A stretch of DNA of 7,698 nt from Pseudomonadota bacterium (lineage in GTDB: Bacteria > Pseudomonadota > Alphaproteobacteria > Sphingomonadales > Sphingomonadaceae): contig JAEWKG010000284.1 in assembly GCA_023386135.1 (NCBI GenBank), positions 1 to 7,698 of the forward strand, read 5' to 3'. The notes beneath the pieces were generated by a model. That model worked only from the letters and a program-made list of their open reading frames with translations. It searched no databases and was not told the DNA's origin. The position numbers and the translations under genes are program-made. Positions 1 to 5,582 of the stretch are shown piece after piece (position 1 is the stretch's first letter; the number at the start of each line of letters is the position of its first letter).

Positions 1-588
1 CCTCAGGTCGCTGCTGCGCCGCAAGGCGGGCGCGGCGGCGGTGGTGGCGGAGGTCGCGGCGGCGGCGGACCCGGCGGCTTCGGCGGGCCGGGCGACGGCC
101 AGGGGCGCTGGAACCTGTCGCTTTACCACACGATCGAGCTCACCAACCGCGTGCTGGTCGCGCCGGGCGGGCCCGAGCTCGACCTGCTGTCGGGCGACGG
201 CCTCAGCGACGGCGGCGTCTCGCGCCACAAAGTCGAGCTCGACGCAGGCCTCTTCAAGGACGGTCTCGGCGCGCGCGTCTCGGCCAACTACCTGTCAGGC
301 TCGACCGTGCGCGGCAGCGGGCTGCCGGGGTCGAGCGACCTCCGGTTCGACGGCCTCGCCACCTTCAACCTCAACCTGTTTGCCGATCTGGAGCAGCAGA
401 AGTGGCTGACCGGCGACGATGGCCCCGGATTCTGGAAGGGCGCGCGGCTATCCTTGCGGATCAACAACCTGTTCGACGCGCACCAGCGCGTGACCGACGA
501 GAACGGCGAGGTGCCGCTGCGCTACCAGCCGGCGCTGATCGATCCCACCGGGCGCAGCATCGCGATCCAGTTCCGCAAGATGTTCTGA
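1..588 (+). CDS. TonB-dependent receptor, C-terminal part (5' end outside window)
   Basis: This is the last 195 codons of a gene that begins before the window. The product is probably an outer-membrane beta-barrel receptor that takes up a ligand with energy from TonB; the ligand cannot be told from this part. Residues 9-35 of the visible part are almost all Gly with scattered Arg, Pro and Phe. After them comes alternating polar/hydrophobic sequence typical of barrel strands (for example from RWNLSLYHTIELTNRVLV onward). The end shows a TonB-receptor C-terminal pattern: LSLRINNLFDAH, then a GR-containing final strand ending in Phe (FRKMF), the residue usually needed for barrel assembly. The stop is TGA at 586-588. 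A DUF3592 gene follows 84 bases later on the same strand. An outer-membrane protein of another barrel family is possible, but the NLFD and terminal Phe features favour a TonB receptor. Confidence 0.8.
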   Translation, partial: PQVAAAPQGGRGGGGGGGRGGGGPGGFGGPGDGQGRWNLSLYHTIELTNRVLVAPGGPELDLLSGDGLSDGGVSRHKVELDAGLFKDGLGARVSANYLSGSTVRGSGLPGSSDLRFDGLATFNLNLFADLEQQKWLTGDDGPGFWKGARLSLRINNLFDAHQRVTDENGEVPLRYQPALIDPTGRSIAIQFRKMF

Positions 589-601
589 CACAATCGCTGC
601 G

Positions 602-658
602 GATTGGCGCGTTCTTCCAATGCATTAGTGGCCCGTCTTGATAGGCGGGCCGCCAATC
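602..658. repeat. Nested inverted repeats between receptor and DUF3592 genes
   Basis: The arms GATTGGCG (602-609) and CGCCAATC (651-658) are perfect reverse complements. Inside them lies a GC-rich hairpin with paired arms at about 628-637 and 644-653 (two T-G wobbles) and a six-base loop TTGATA. No T-tract follows on either strand, so it is not a canonical intrinsic terminator. It could end the receptor transcript in a factor-dependent way, or sit in the leader of the next gene. Confidence 0.45.
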
Positions 659-659
659 A

Positions 660-668
660 GGGGGAGGG
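660..668 (+). promoter_or_regulatory. Shine-Dalgarno site for the DUF3592 gene
   Basis: A purine-rich run GGGGGAGGG ends four bases before the ATG at 673. It decides the start: an in-frame reading extended upstream to about 604 has no comparable site and would put a non-membrane stretch before the first helix. Confidence 0.7.
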
Positions 669-672
669 CCGC

Positions 673-1131
673 ATGGACCAGATTGGATGGGTGTTGATCC
701 TTGCCGGAGTGGCGATCGCCGCATTCGGCTATTGGCGTTACCGCGTCGCAGTGACCAAGAGCGAGACCGCGGCGGGCAGCTGGCGCCGAGCGCCGGGGAC
801 CTTGCACGAGGCCTCGATCGACCAGAACGTCGTGTGGGGCAACGACAACGACCAGACGATCGAATACATCCCGGTCGCGCGTTACTCGTACGCGGTCGAC
901 GGGCGCGACTACGAATGCACCCGGCCGTTCCTGTCGCGCAGCAAGTATGACAGCGAAAGCGACGGCCAGGCCTTGCTCGCCAAGACCAGGCCCGGCCCGG
1001 TGACGGTGTGGCACGATCCCGCTGATCCCACGCAGAGCGTCCTCGAGGTCGACCGCCCGAGCAAAGGGGGGCTGTTCGTCGCGGGCGTGTTCGCGGTCAT
1101 CCTGATCGGCGTCGGGATCAGCGTGCTGTGA
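673..1131 (+). CDS. DUF3592 domain membrane protein
   Basis: The predicted protein has 152 residues and an unknown molecular function. A hydrophobic helix spans about residues 5-20 and is followed by a basic WRYR stretch, which suggests that end faces the cytoplasm. A soluble middle part holds YIPVARYSYAVDGRDYE (65-81) and VTVWHDPADPTQSVLE (110-125). These match the usual DUF3592 pattern of a Y-x-V-x-G strand and a late V-x-Y/W-x-D-P-x-x-P-x-x-S-V-L segment. A second helix occupies about 133-152 and ends the protein. The long soluble part between two helices suggests a small domain outside the membrane. The ATG at 673 has a strong Shine-Dalgarno site. The gene is convergent with the hydrolase gene, with a palindromic repeat between them. 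Family assignment rests on motif resemblance only. Confidence 0.75.
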   Translation: MDQIGWVLILAGVAIAAFGYWRYRVAVTKSETAAGSWRRAPGTLHEASIDQNVVWGNDNDQTIEYIPVARYSYAVDGRDYECTRPFLSRSKYDSESDGQALLAKTRPGPVTVWHDPADPTQSVLEVDRPSKGGLFVAGVFAVILIGVGISVL

Positions 1132-1150
1132 ACTGCCATCTGCACCGCTG

Positions 1151-1274
1151 ATCTCTCCCCTTGAGGGAGAGATACGGAGACTTGCGAGCTTGCTCGCTAG
1201 TCGCAGTTGAGAGGGGCTGGCGACGTGGCCGGTGAGAGCCCCCTCTCCCAACCCTCTCCCTCAAGGGGAGAGGG
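1151..1274. repeat. Composite palindromic repeat with four hairpins
   Basis: The element fills most of the gap between two convergent genes. Its ends are perfect 19-bp inverted repeats, CTCTCCCCTTGAGGGAGAG at 1153-1171 and its reverse complement at 1254-1272. Each end is also a hairpin by itself: arms 1151-1159/1165-1173 with loop CTTGA, and arms 1252-1260/1266-1274 with loop TCAAG, both with nine perfect pairs. Between them lie a hairpin at 1179-1202 (inner arms GCGAG/CTCGC, loop CTTG) and an imperfect one with arms about 1207-1218 and 1237-1250. No open reading frame of interest and no T-tract were seen. It looks like a REP/BIME-like or MITE-like intergenic element and may also block read-through between the converging genes. 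Confidence 0.75.
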
Positions 1275-1287
1275 CTAATCGTTGAGC

Positions 1288-2100
1288 CTAGTTCAGCGTC
1301 GTCTTGGGAAAGGCGAACGCCGCGCAGCCGGTGGCCTGGAACGGCTTCCATTCGCCCTCGGGCTGCGCGAGACGGTCGGCGATCGCGTACATCACCGCCG
1401 GGTTGACGCCGAGGCCGATGTGGCTGGCGAATACCTCGATGTTCTCCGTCTGCGGGTTGTCGCCCGGATGCTGGACCGAGCCGCGCCAGTGCACCACGCC
1501 GTCGGCTTTGGTGAGGATCGAGGTAGTCGGCACCGGCGGCGCGTCGCCCAGCTTGCGGAACTTGCCGCTGTTCATTGGCTCGGGCGTCTTGCCGTTGATC
1601 GCCTCGAACAGCGGGCGCGCGTTGGTGAAGTTGCGGTTGTCGCTGATCGGGCTGCCGAGCGAGATCACCTGACGCACCTTGTCGGGCAGCTGCTTGGCGA
1701 GCTCGCGCGCGAACACGCCGCCGAGGCTCCAGCCGACGATCGAGATCTTGCCGCCGGTGCGGTCGTAGAGCGCCTCGACACAGCGGGCCATCGCCTCGAC
1801 CCGGCTGTTGTCGACCCGGACGTTGCGGCCGAGCTCCCACCCGGCAACCTCGTAGCCGAGCTGGCCGAGCAGCCGCCGCATCGGCACGGTCGAGCTGTCG
1901 CTGGCCATGAAGCCCGGCAACACCAGCACCCCGTGTCCGTCGCCGCGCGGAAGCATCGCGAGCAGCGGGCGCAGGACGTAGAACGCGGCGAGCTCGCCCA
2001 GCGCACGGCTCGGCTCGGTCAGCGCGAGGAGCTTGCTCGGCGGGTGCGCGCCGGCGCGTTTGGTGGTGGTGCGCGCCTTGGCGGCGGTGGCTGCGGTCAT
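1288..2100 (-). CDS. Alpha/beta hydrolase (esterase/lipase-like), coupled to WS/DGAT
   Basis: The predicted protein has 270 residues. The nucleophile elbow is GWSLGG (123-128) with Ser125. The likely acid is Asp200 in ILTKADGVVHW, and the likely base is His227 in FASHIGLGV, in the normal order for an alpha/beta hydrolase. LPGF at 61-64 fits the oxyanion-hole segment after the first core strand. The first 24 residues are rich in Ala, Thr, Lys and Arg, with no clear signal peptide, so the protein is probably cytoplasmic or associated with lipid bodies or the membrane. The ATG at 2100 overlaps the acyltransferase stop as ATGA, and an AGGA lies about ten bases before it. The same frame runs further upstream, but only inside the acyltransferase gene. 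The substrate is unknown; context suggests an ester lipid. Confidence 0.85.
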   Translation of the reverse strand: MTAATAAKARTTTKRAGAHPPSKLLALTEPSRALGELAAFYVLRPLLAMLPRGDGHGVLVLPGFMASDSSTVPMRRLLGQLGYEVAGWELGRNVRVDNSRVEAMARCVEALYDRTGGKISIVGWSLGGVFARELAKQLPDKVRQVISLGSPISDNRNFTNARPLFEAINGKTPEPMNSGKFRKLGDAPPVPTTSILTKADGVVHWRGSVQHPGDNPQTENIEVFASHIGLGVNPAVMYAIADRLAQPEGEWKPFQATGCAAFAFPKTTLN

Positions 2101-3659
2101 GTGGAGGATTTCCTGTTCGAAGCCGCGCGCTTGGCGGCCGGTTTCGTTTTGGAACGGGTCGCCGCCGGTTTGGTGCCCGTCTTGCTCTTTGTTGAGGCCG
2201 CCTTTGCCGGCTTTTCTGCCGCCGGGGCGCCCCCTTGAGCCGACTTCCGCGCCGCGTCGCGCATCTCGGTGAAGCTGTCCTCGATGCACTGTGCGTAGAA
2301 TTCGGGGTCCGGCATCAACTCGCGGCAGCCGGTGAAGGCGATCGTCGCTTCATCGGTGTACGATTGCACCACGTGCGCGAGGCCCATGCCGTCGGTCAGG
2401 CAGACGAGTCCCATCATGCTTTCGAGACGCGCGCCGGCCGAATAGATCGGCACCGGCGGGCCCGGCACATTGGTCACCACGGTAGTGAACGGCGGCCCCA
2501 TCCGGTTGGCGAGCCCCAATCTGGTGTAGAGCTGCGCGCCGAGCGACATGTAGAGCGCCGGGCTGACCTTGCTCACCTCGGTCATGTTGCGCGCGCCGAT
2601 CGCGTCGGTCATCGCCTTGGAGTTCTTGGTCTGGTCGTGGACGAACTGCAGCCGCTCCATCGGATCGGCGATATGAGTGCCGAGCGGGGCGATCATCGCC
2701 GCGACCTGGTTGCCCATGTCGCCCTTCTCCTTCTCGGAGCGGACCGAGATCGGCGCCATCGCGGTGAGCGACTTGTCGGGCAGGTCGTCCTTGGATTGGA
2801 GGTACTTGCGCAAGGCTCCGCCGATGATCGCGAGGAACACGTCGTTGACCTTGGCGCCCGGCACCGCGAGGCGGATCGCCTTGATGTCGGCGAGCGGCAC
2901 GCTCCGCCCCTCGACCACGCGGTGGGCGGAGATCACCTTGTTGAAGCGCGTCTTCGGCCCGATCATCTCGCCCGAAACGCTGAACTCCTTCGCCGCCAGC
3001 CCCCGCAATGCCTTGGCGAAGCCCGGCGCGGCCTTCGCGGCGGCCTGCAACTGCTTCATCGGGTTGGTGAGCGCGTTGAAGTAGCTCTTGCCGAGCAACT
3101 CGGCGGGATTGGGGACCTTCTCCGGCTTCCAGGTATCGGGCGTGTCGGGCGGCGGGGCGTCGGCGGTGAGGGTGTGGAGCGCCTCCATCAGGTCGATCCC
3201 GCTCATCCCGTCGATCGCCGCGTGGTGCACCTTGGTGACCATCGCGTAACTGCCCTTGGCCACGCCCTCAACCCCGTCGATCCCCTCGATGATGGTGAAT
3301 TCCCACGGCGGCCGGGTCAGATCGAGCGGCCGGGCGAAGATGCGCGCGGCCTGGATGCACAATTGCCGCCAGTCGCCGGGCTCGGGCAGCGCGACGTGGC
3401 GGACGTGATATTCGAGATCGAAGTCGGGATCCTCGATCCAGTAGGGGTAGTCGAGGTCGAACGGCACCCGCACCAGCCGCTCGCGCACCGTCTTCGACAG
3501 CTGCAGCCGGCTTTCGTAGAAGCTCAGGATGTCCTTGAAGCGGACGAAGCCGCCGGGCGCGGTCGCGGGGTTGTAGATCAGGAGCGAACCGATGTGCATC
3601 GGCGAATTCTTGGTCTCGAGCGCGACGAAGCTCGCGTCCATGCCCTGCAGTTGCCGCAA
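2097..3659 (-). CDS. Wax ester synthase/diacylglycerol acyltransferase (WS/DGAT family)
   Basis: The predicted protein has 520 residues. Enzymes of this family transfer an acyl group from acyl-CoA to a fatty alcohol or diacylglycerol, making wax esters or triacylglycerol at the inner membrane or lipid bodies. The catalytic motif HHxxxDG is present as HHAAIDG (145-151; His145, His146, Asp150). Other family landmarks are MDASFVALE at 7-15, RPPWEF at 116-121 (usual PLWE), VNDVFLAIIGGALRKYL at 271-287 and TNVPGP at 396-401. The start is TTG at 3659: GGGGAGAG lies six bases upstream, and it gives the normal family N-terminus, whereas the ATG at 3641 has no usable site and would trim it. Residues 471-520 form a basic tail with 10 Lys, 4 Arg and one acidic residue, beyond the usual catalytic region. 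The next gene overlaps the stop by ATGA. Confidence 0.93.
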   Translation of the reverse strand: MRQLQGMDASFVALETKNSPMHIGSLLIYNPATAPGGFVRFKDILSFYESRLQLSKTVRERLVRVPFDLDYPYWIEDPDFDLEYHVRHVALPEPGDWRQLCIQAARIFARPLDLTRPPWEFTIIEGIDGVEGVAKGSYAMVTKVHHAAIDGMSGIDLMEALHTLTADAPPPDTPDTWKPEKVPNPAELLGKSYFNALTNPMKQLQAAAKAAPGFAKALRGLAAKEFSVSGEMIGPKTRFNKVISAHRVVEGRSVPLADIKAIRLAVPGAKVNDVFLAIIGGALRKYLQSKDDLPDKSLTAMAPISVRSEKEKGDMGNQVAAMIAPLGTHIADPMERLQFVHDQTKNSKAMTDAIGARNMTEVSKVSPALYMSLGAQLYTRLGLANRMGPPFTTVVTNVPGPPVPIYSAGARLESMMGLVCLTDGMGLAHVVQSYTDEATIAFTGCRELMPDPEFYAQCIEDSFTEMRDAARKSAQGGAPAAEKPAKAASTKSKTGTKPAATRSKTKPAAKRAASNRKSST

Positions 3660-3665
3660 AAGCCG

Positions 3666-3674
3666 CTCTCCCCT
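3666..3674 (-). promoter_or_regulatory. Shine-Dalgarno site supporting the TTG start of WS/DGAT
   Basis: Read on the minus strand, AGGGGAGAG ends six bases before TTG at 3659-3657. It is the best ribosome-binding site near this start and is the main reason for preferring TTG over the ATG 18 bases downstream. Confidence 0.6.
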
Positions 3675-3701
3675 GCTGCCCGTTTACCGGGTCAAGGAGG
3701 G

Positions 3702-3729
3702 AGAGTAACACAAGTCAGACTCTTGGCAA
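3702..3729 (-). promoter_or_regulatory. Candidate sigma-70-like promoter for WS/DGAT-hydrolase
   Basis: On the minus strand TTGCCA (3729-3724) is followed after 16 bases by TACTCT (3707-3702). The latter keeps the most conserved first, second and last positions of a -10 box and is preceded by TGT, an extended -10 feature. It lies in the 77-base gap after the flavoprotein stop, so the acyltransferase and hydrolase could be transcribed apart from the flavoprotein gene. This is inferred from consensus only. Confidence 0.35.
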
Positions 3730-3736
3730 TGCGCGG

Positions 3737-4906
3737 CTAGAGCGCGTCCCCCGCGGCCACGCCGCTCGCCCAGGCCCATTGGAAGTTGTACCCGCCGAGC
3801 CAGCCGGTCACGTCGACCGCCTCGCCTATCGCGTAGAGGCCCGGCACGCGCCTCGCTTCCATCGTCTGCGAGGACAGGCTGGCGGTGGAAATGCCGCCGA
3901 CTGTGACCTCGGCCTTGGCGAAGCCCTCGGTTCCTGTGGGATAGAACAGCCAGGCGTGGAGCTTGGCCTGCGCCTCCCGCAGAACGCGGTCGGGCAGCGT
4001 GGTCATCTCGCCGATCGGGCCGAGCTTTCGCGCGAGCGCCGCAGCGAGGCGGTCGGGCAGGACACCGGCCAGCACCGTGCACAGCGCGGCGCGGGGCGCG
4101 GCGCGCTTGGCCTGCAGCAGCCAGTCGGGCTCGGCCGAGGGGAGGAAGTCGATCACCACCGGCTCGCTCGGCCGCCAATAGGACGAGGCCTGGAGGATGG
4201 CCGGACCCGACAGGCCGCGGTGGGTGAACAGGGCAGCCTCGGCGAAGCGGGGGGCGCTGTGGTATGGTCCGGCGCGCGCGATCACCGGCGCGGACACGCC
4301 GGAGATCTCGCGAAAAAGCGCCTCCTCGCCGCCCAAAGTCAGCGGAACGAGAGCGGGCCGCGGCTGGACCACCTTGAGCCCGAACTGACGCGCGAGGTCG
4401 TAGGCAAAGCCGGTAGCGCCCATCTTCGGGATCGACGGCCCGCCGGTGGCGATCACCAGCGCGGGAGCCGAGACGCCGCCGGCATGAAACAGGCCGTCGC
4501 GATGCTCGACCGCGCCGATATCCACACCGCAGCGGAGCTCGACGCCGCCTTTCGCGCACTCCGCCAGCAACATCTCGACGATCTGCCGCGCCGAGCCGTC
4601 GCAGAACAGTTGGCCGAGCGTCTTCTCGTGCCAGGCGATGCCATAGCTCTCCACCAGGCCCAAGAAATCGCGCGCGGTGTATCGCGCCAGCGCCGATTTG
4701 GCGAAGTGCGGATTGTCCGACAGGTAGCGGTCGGGCGCGGTGCCGAGGTTGGTGAAGTTGCACCGCCCGCCGCCCGAGATGATGATCTTCTTCCCCGGCG
4801 CCTCGGCGCGCTCGAGCACCAGTACCCGCCGCCCGCGCTGCCCCGCACGGGCCGCGCACATCAGGCCGGCGGCGCCTGCGCCAAGGATGATCGCGTCGTA
4901 CTGCAT
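3737..4906 (-). CDS. BaiN/RdsA family NAD(P)/FAD-dependent oxidoreductase (HI0933-like)
   Basis: The predicted protein has 389 residues, a normal size for this flavoprotein family. The N-terminus holds the FAD-binding dinucleotide fold, ILGAGAAGL (7-15) with a Glu (LERAE, residue 32) ending the second strand. Family signatures follow in order: SGGGRCNFTN (44-53), IATGGPSIPKMGATG (152-166), FTHRGLSGPAILQ (227-239), VTVGGIST (335-342) and the C-terminal FAD segment GLYAIGEAVDVTGWLGGYN (356-374), ending QWAWASG. The physiological substrate of most members is unknown; some relatives reduce double bonds in steroids. The ATG at 4906 starts just before the FAD fold and has only a weak ribosome-binding site; the frame stays open further upstream, but that stretch runs into the divergent lipoprotein gene and looks artefactual. 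It precedes the acyltransferase on the same strand by 77 bases, so a shared transcript is possible but unproven. Confidence 0.92.
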   Translation of the reverse strand: MQYDAIILGAGAAGLMCAARAGQRGRRVLVLERAEAPGKKIIISGGGRCNFTNLGTAPDRYLSDNPHFAKSALARYTARDFLGLVESYGIAWHEKTLGQLFCDGSARQIVEMLLAECAKGGVELRCGVDIGAVEHRDGLFHAGGVSAPALVIATGGPSIPKMGATGFAYDLARQFGLKVVQPRPALVPLTLGGEEALFREISGVSAPVIARAGPYHSAPRFAEAALFTHRGLSGPAILQASSYWRPSEPVVIDFLPSAEPDWLLQAKRAAPRAALCTVLAGVLPDRLAAALARKLGPIGEMTTLPDRVLREAQAKLHAWLFYPTGTEGFAKAEVTVGGISTASLSSQTMEARRVPGLYAIGEAVDVTGWLGGYNFQWAWASGVAAGDAL

Positions 4907-5047
4907 GGCCGTCCGGGCGCGCTTAGGGCGCTTGCTGCCCAGCGCAAGAGCGGGAACCATCGCGCTGCCGGGGGCATTGGCACGATACCCCCCGCCGCTC
5001 CTCCCCACTCTATCCCCTTGAGCGGCCCAGCGAACTGGAATGCCGCC
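4907..5047. other. Divergent intergenic region
   Basis: These 141 bases separate the divergently read flavoprotein and lipoprotein genes and should hold both promoters. No convincing -35/-10 pair was found; TTGGCA at 4977-4982 lacks a well-spaced -10 partner. CAGCGC (4940-4945) and GCGCTG (4962-4967) form a spaced inverted repeat that could be a regulator site, and GCGCT/AGCGC arms at 4928-4932 and 4941-4945 can also form a small hairpin. GGAA at 5037-5040, seven bases before the ATG at 5048, is a weak ribosome-binding site for the lipoprotein gene. Confidence 0.4.
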
Positions 5048-5497
5048 ATGAACAAGATGATGCTCCTTCCGCTCGCCGCCGCGGTGATGACCGCCGGCTG
5101 CGCGACCTATGGCTCGGGCTACGGCGACAACAGCTATGGCTACTACGACCAGGGCTATTACAGCCGCTACGGCCAGTACGACTACAACCACCCCGATCCG
5201 CGCTACGGCGGCTATTACGCCGACAACTACTATCGCAACGACAGCCGTTACCGCGAGCGCCAGTTGTCGGACGCCGACCGCGTCTATCGCGGGCGCGACG
5301 GGCGTTACTACTGCCGCCGCTCGGACGGTTCGACCGGCCTGCTGGTGGTCGGCGGCGCGGTGGTCGGCGGTGTCGCCGGTAACCTGATCGCACCGGGAGA
5401 CTCGCGCACCCTGGGCACGATCATCGGCGCCATCGCCGGCGGCGCGCTGGGCGCGGCCGCGGCCGACAACTCGAACCGGTCCGCGTACTGCCGCTGA
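5048..5497 (+). CDS. Glycine-zipper outer-membrane lipoprotein, Tyr-rich
   Basis: The predicted protein has 149 residues. The N-terminus is a lipoprotein signal peptide: MNK, a hydrophobic stretch, then the lipobox TAGC with Cys18 as the expected lipid-modified residue. Residues 21-90 are low in complexity and hold 19 Tyr among Gly, Asp, Arg and Asn. Residues about 97-140 form a glycine zipper of the 2TM type, with GGAVVGGVAGNLIAP, a short polar turn, then GTIIGAIAGGALGAAAAD. This resembles the Rickettsia 17-kDa antigen/SlyB/OsmB group of envelope lipoproteins, usually tied to envelope integrity or stress, though the exact role is unknown. Two further Cys residues, 89 and 148, flank the zipper. 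ATGs at 5057 and 5060 are also possible starts but would shorten the signal peptide. An intrinsic terminator follows 20 bases after the stop. Confidence 0.88.
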   Translation: MNKMMLLPLAAAVMTAGCATYGSGYGDNSYGYYDQGYYSRYGQYDYNHPDPRYGGYYADNYYRNDSRYRERQLSDADRVYRGRDGRYYCRRSDGSTGLLVVGGAVVGGVAGNLIAPGDSRTLGTIIGAIAGGALGAAAADNSNRSAYCR

Positions 5498-5516
5498 CGC
5501 AGACGCGATGAACGAC

Positions 5517-5556
5517 AGGGCCGGTCTCCCGCAGCGGAGGCCGGCCCTTTCCTTTC
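5517..5556 (+). terminator. Intrinsic terminator after the lipoprotein gene
   Basis: GGGCCGG (5518-5524) pairs with CCGGCCC (5541-5547), the stem continues through a T-G wobble and CTCC/GGAG to a six-base loop (5530-5535), and A5517-T5548 adds an outer pair. The tract TTTCCTTTC follows at 5548-5556. This is a strong GC stem with a broken T-tract, 20 bases after the lipoprotein stop and 26 bases before uvrC. Confidence 0.8.
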
Positions 5557-5582
5557 GGCTCCGCGACTCCTAGCTCACACCC

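Noticed and set aside
1151..1173. Classical intrinsic terminator at the end of the DUF3592 gene
   Set aside because: The hairpin is perfect but no T-tract follows on either strand, and it belongs to a repeat family. A termination role is left open, not called.
2235..3740. Long plus-strand open frame of about 500 codons opposite the acyltransferase gene
   Set aside because: The product is rich in Arg, His and Glu with no domain pattern, and the minus strand has a clear catalytic gene. It is an antisense shadow caused by high GC content.
5006..5024. Possible further copy of the CTCTCCCCTTGAG repeat upstream of the lipoprotein gene
   Set aside because: CTCTATCCCCTTGAG resembles one arm and loop, but no complementary second arm follows, so it cannot form the hairpin. 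Chance or strongly decayed copy.
3779..5047. In-frame upstream extension of the lipoprotein gene
   Set aside because: It would run antisense through the whole flavoprotein gene and bury the signal peptide and lipobox. The start at 5048 is far better.
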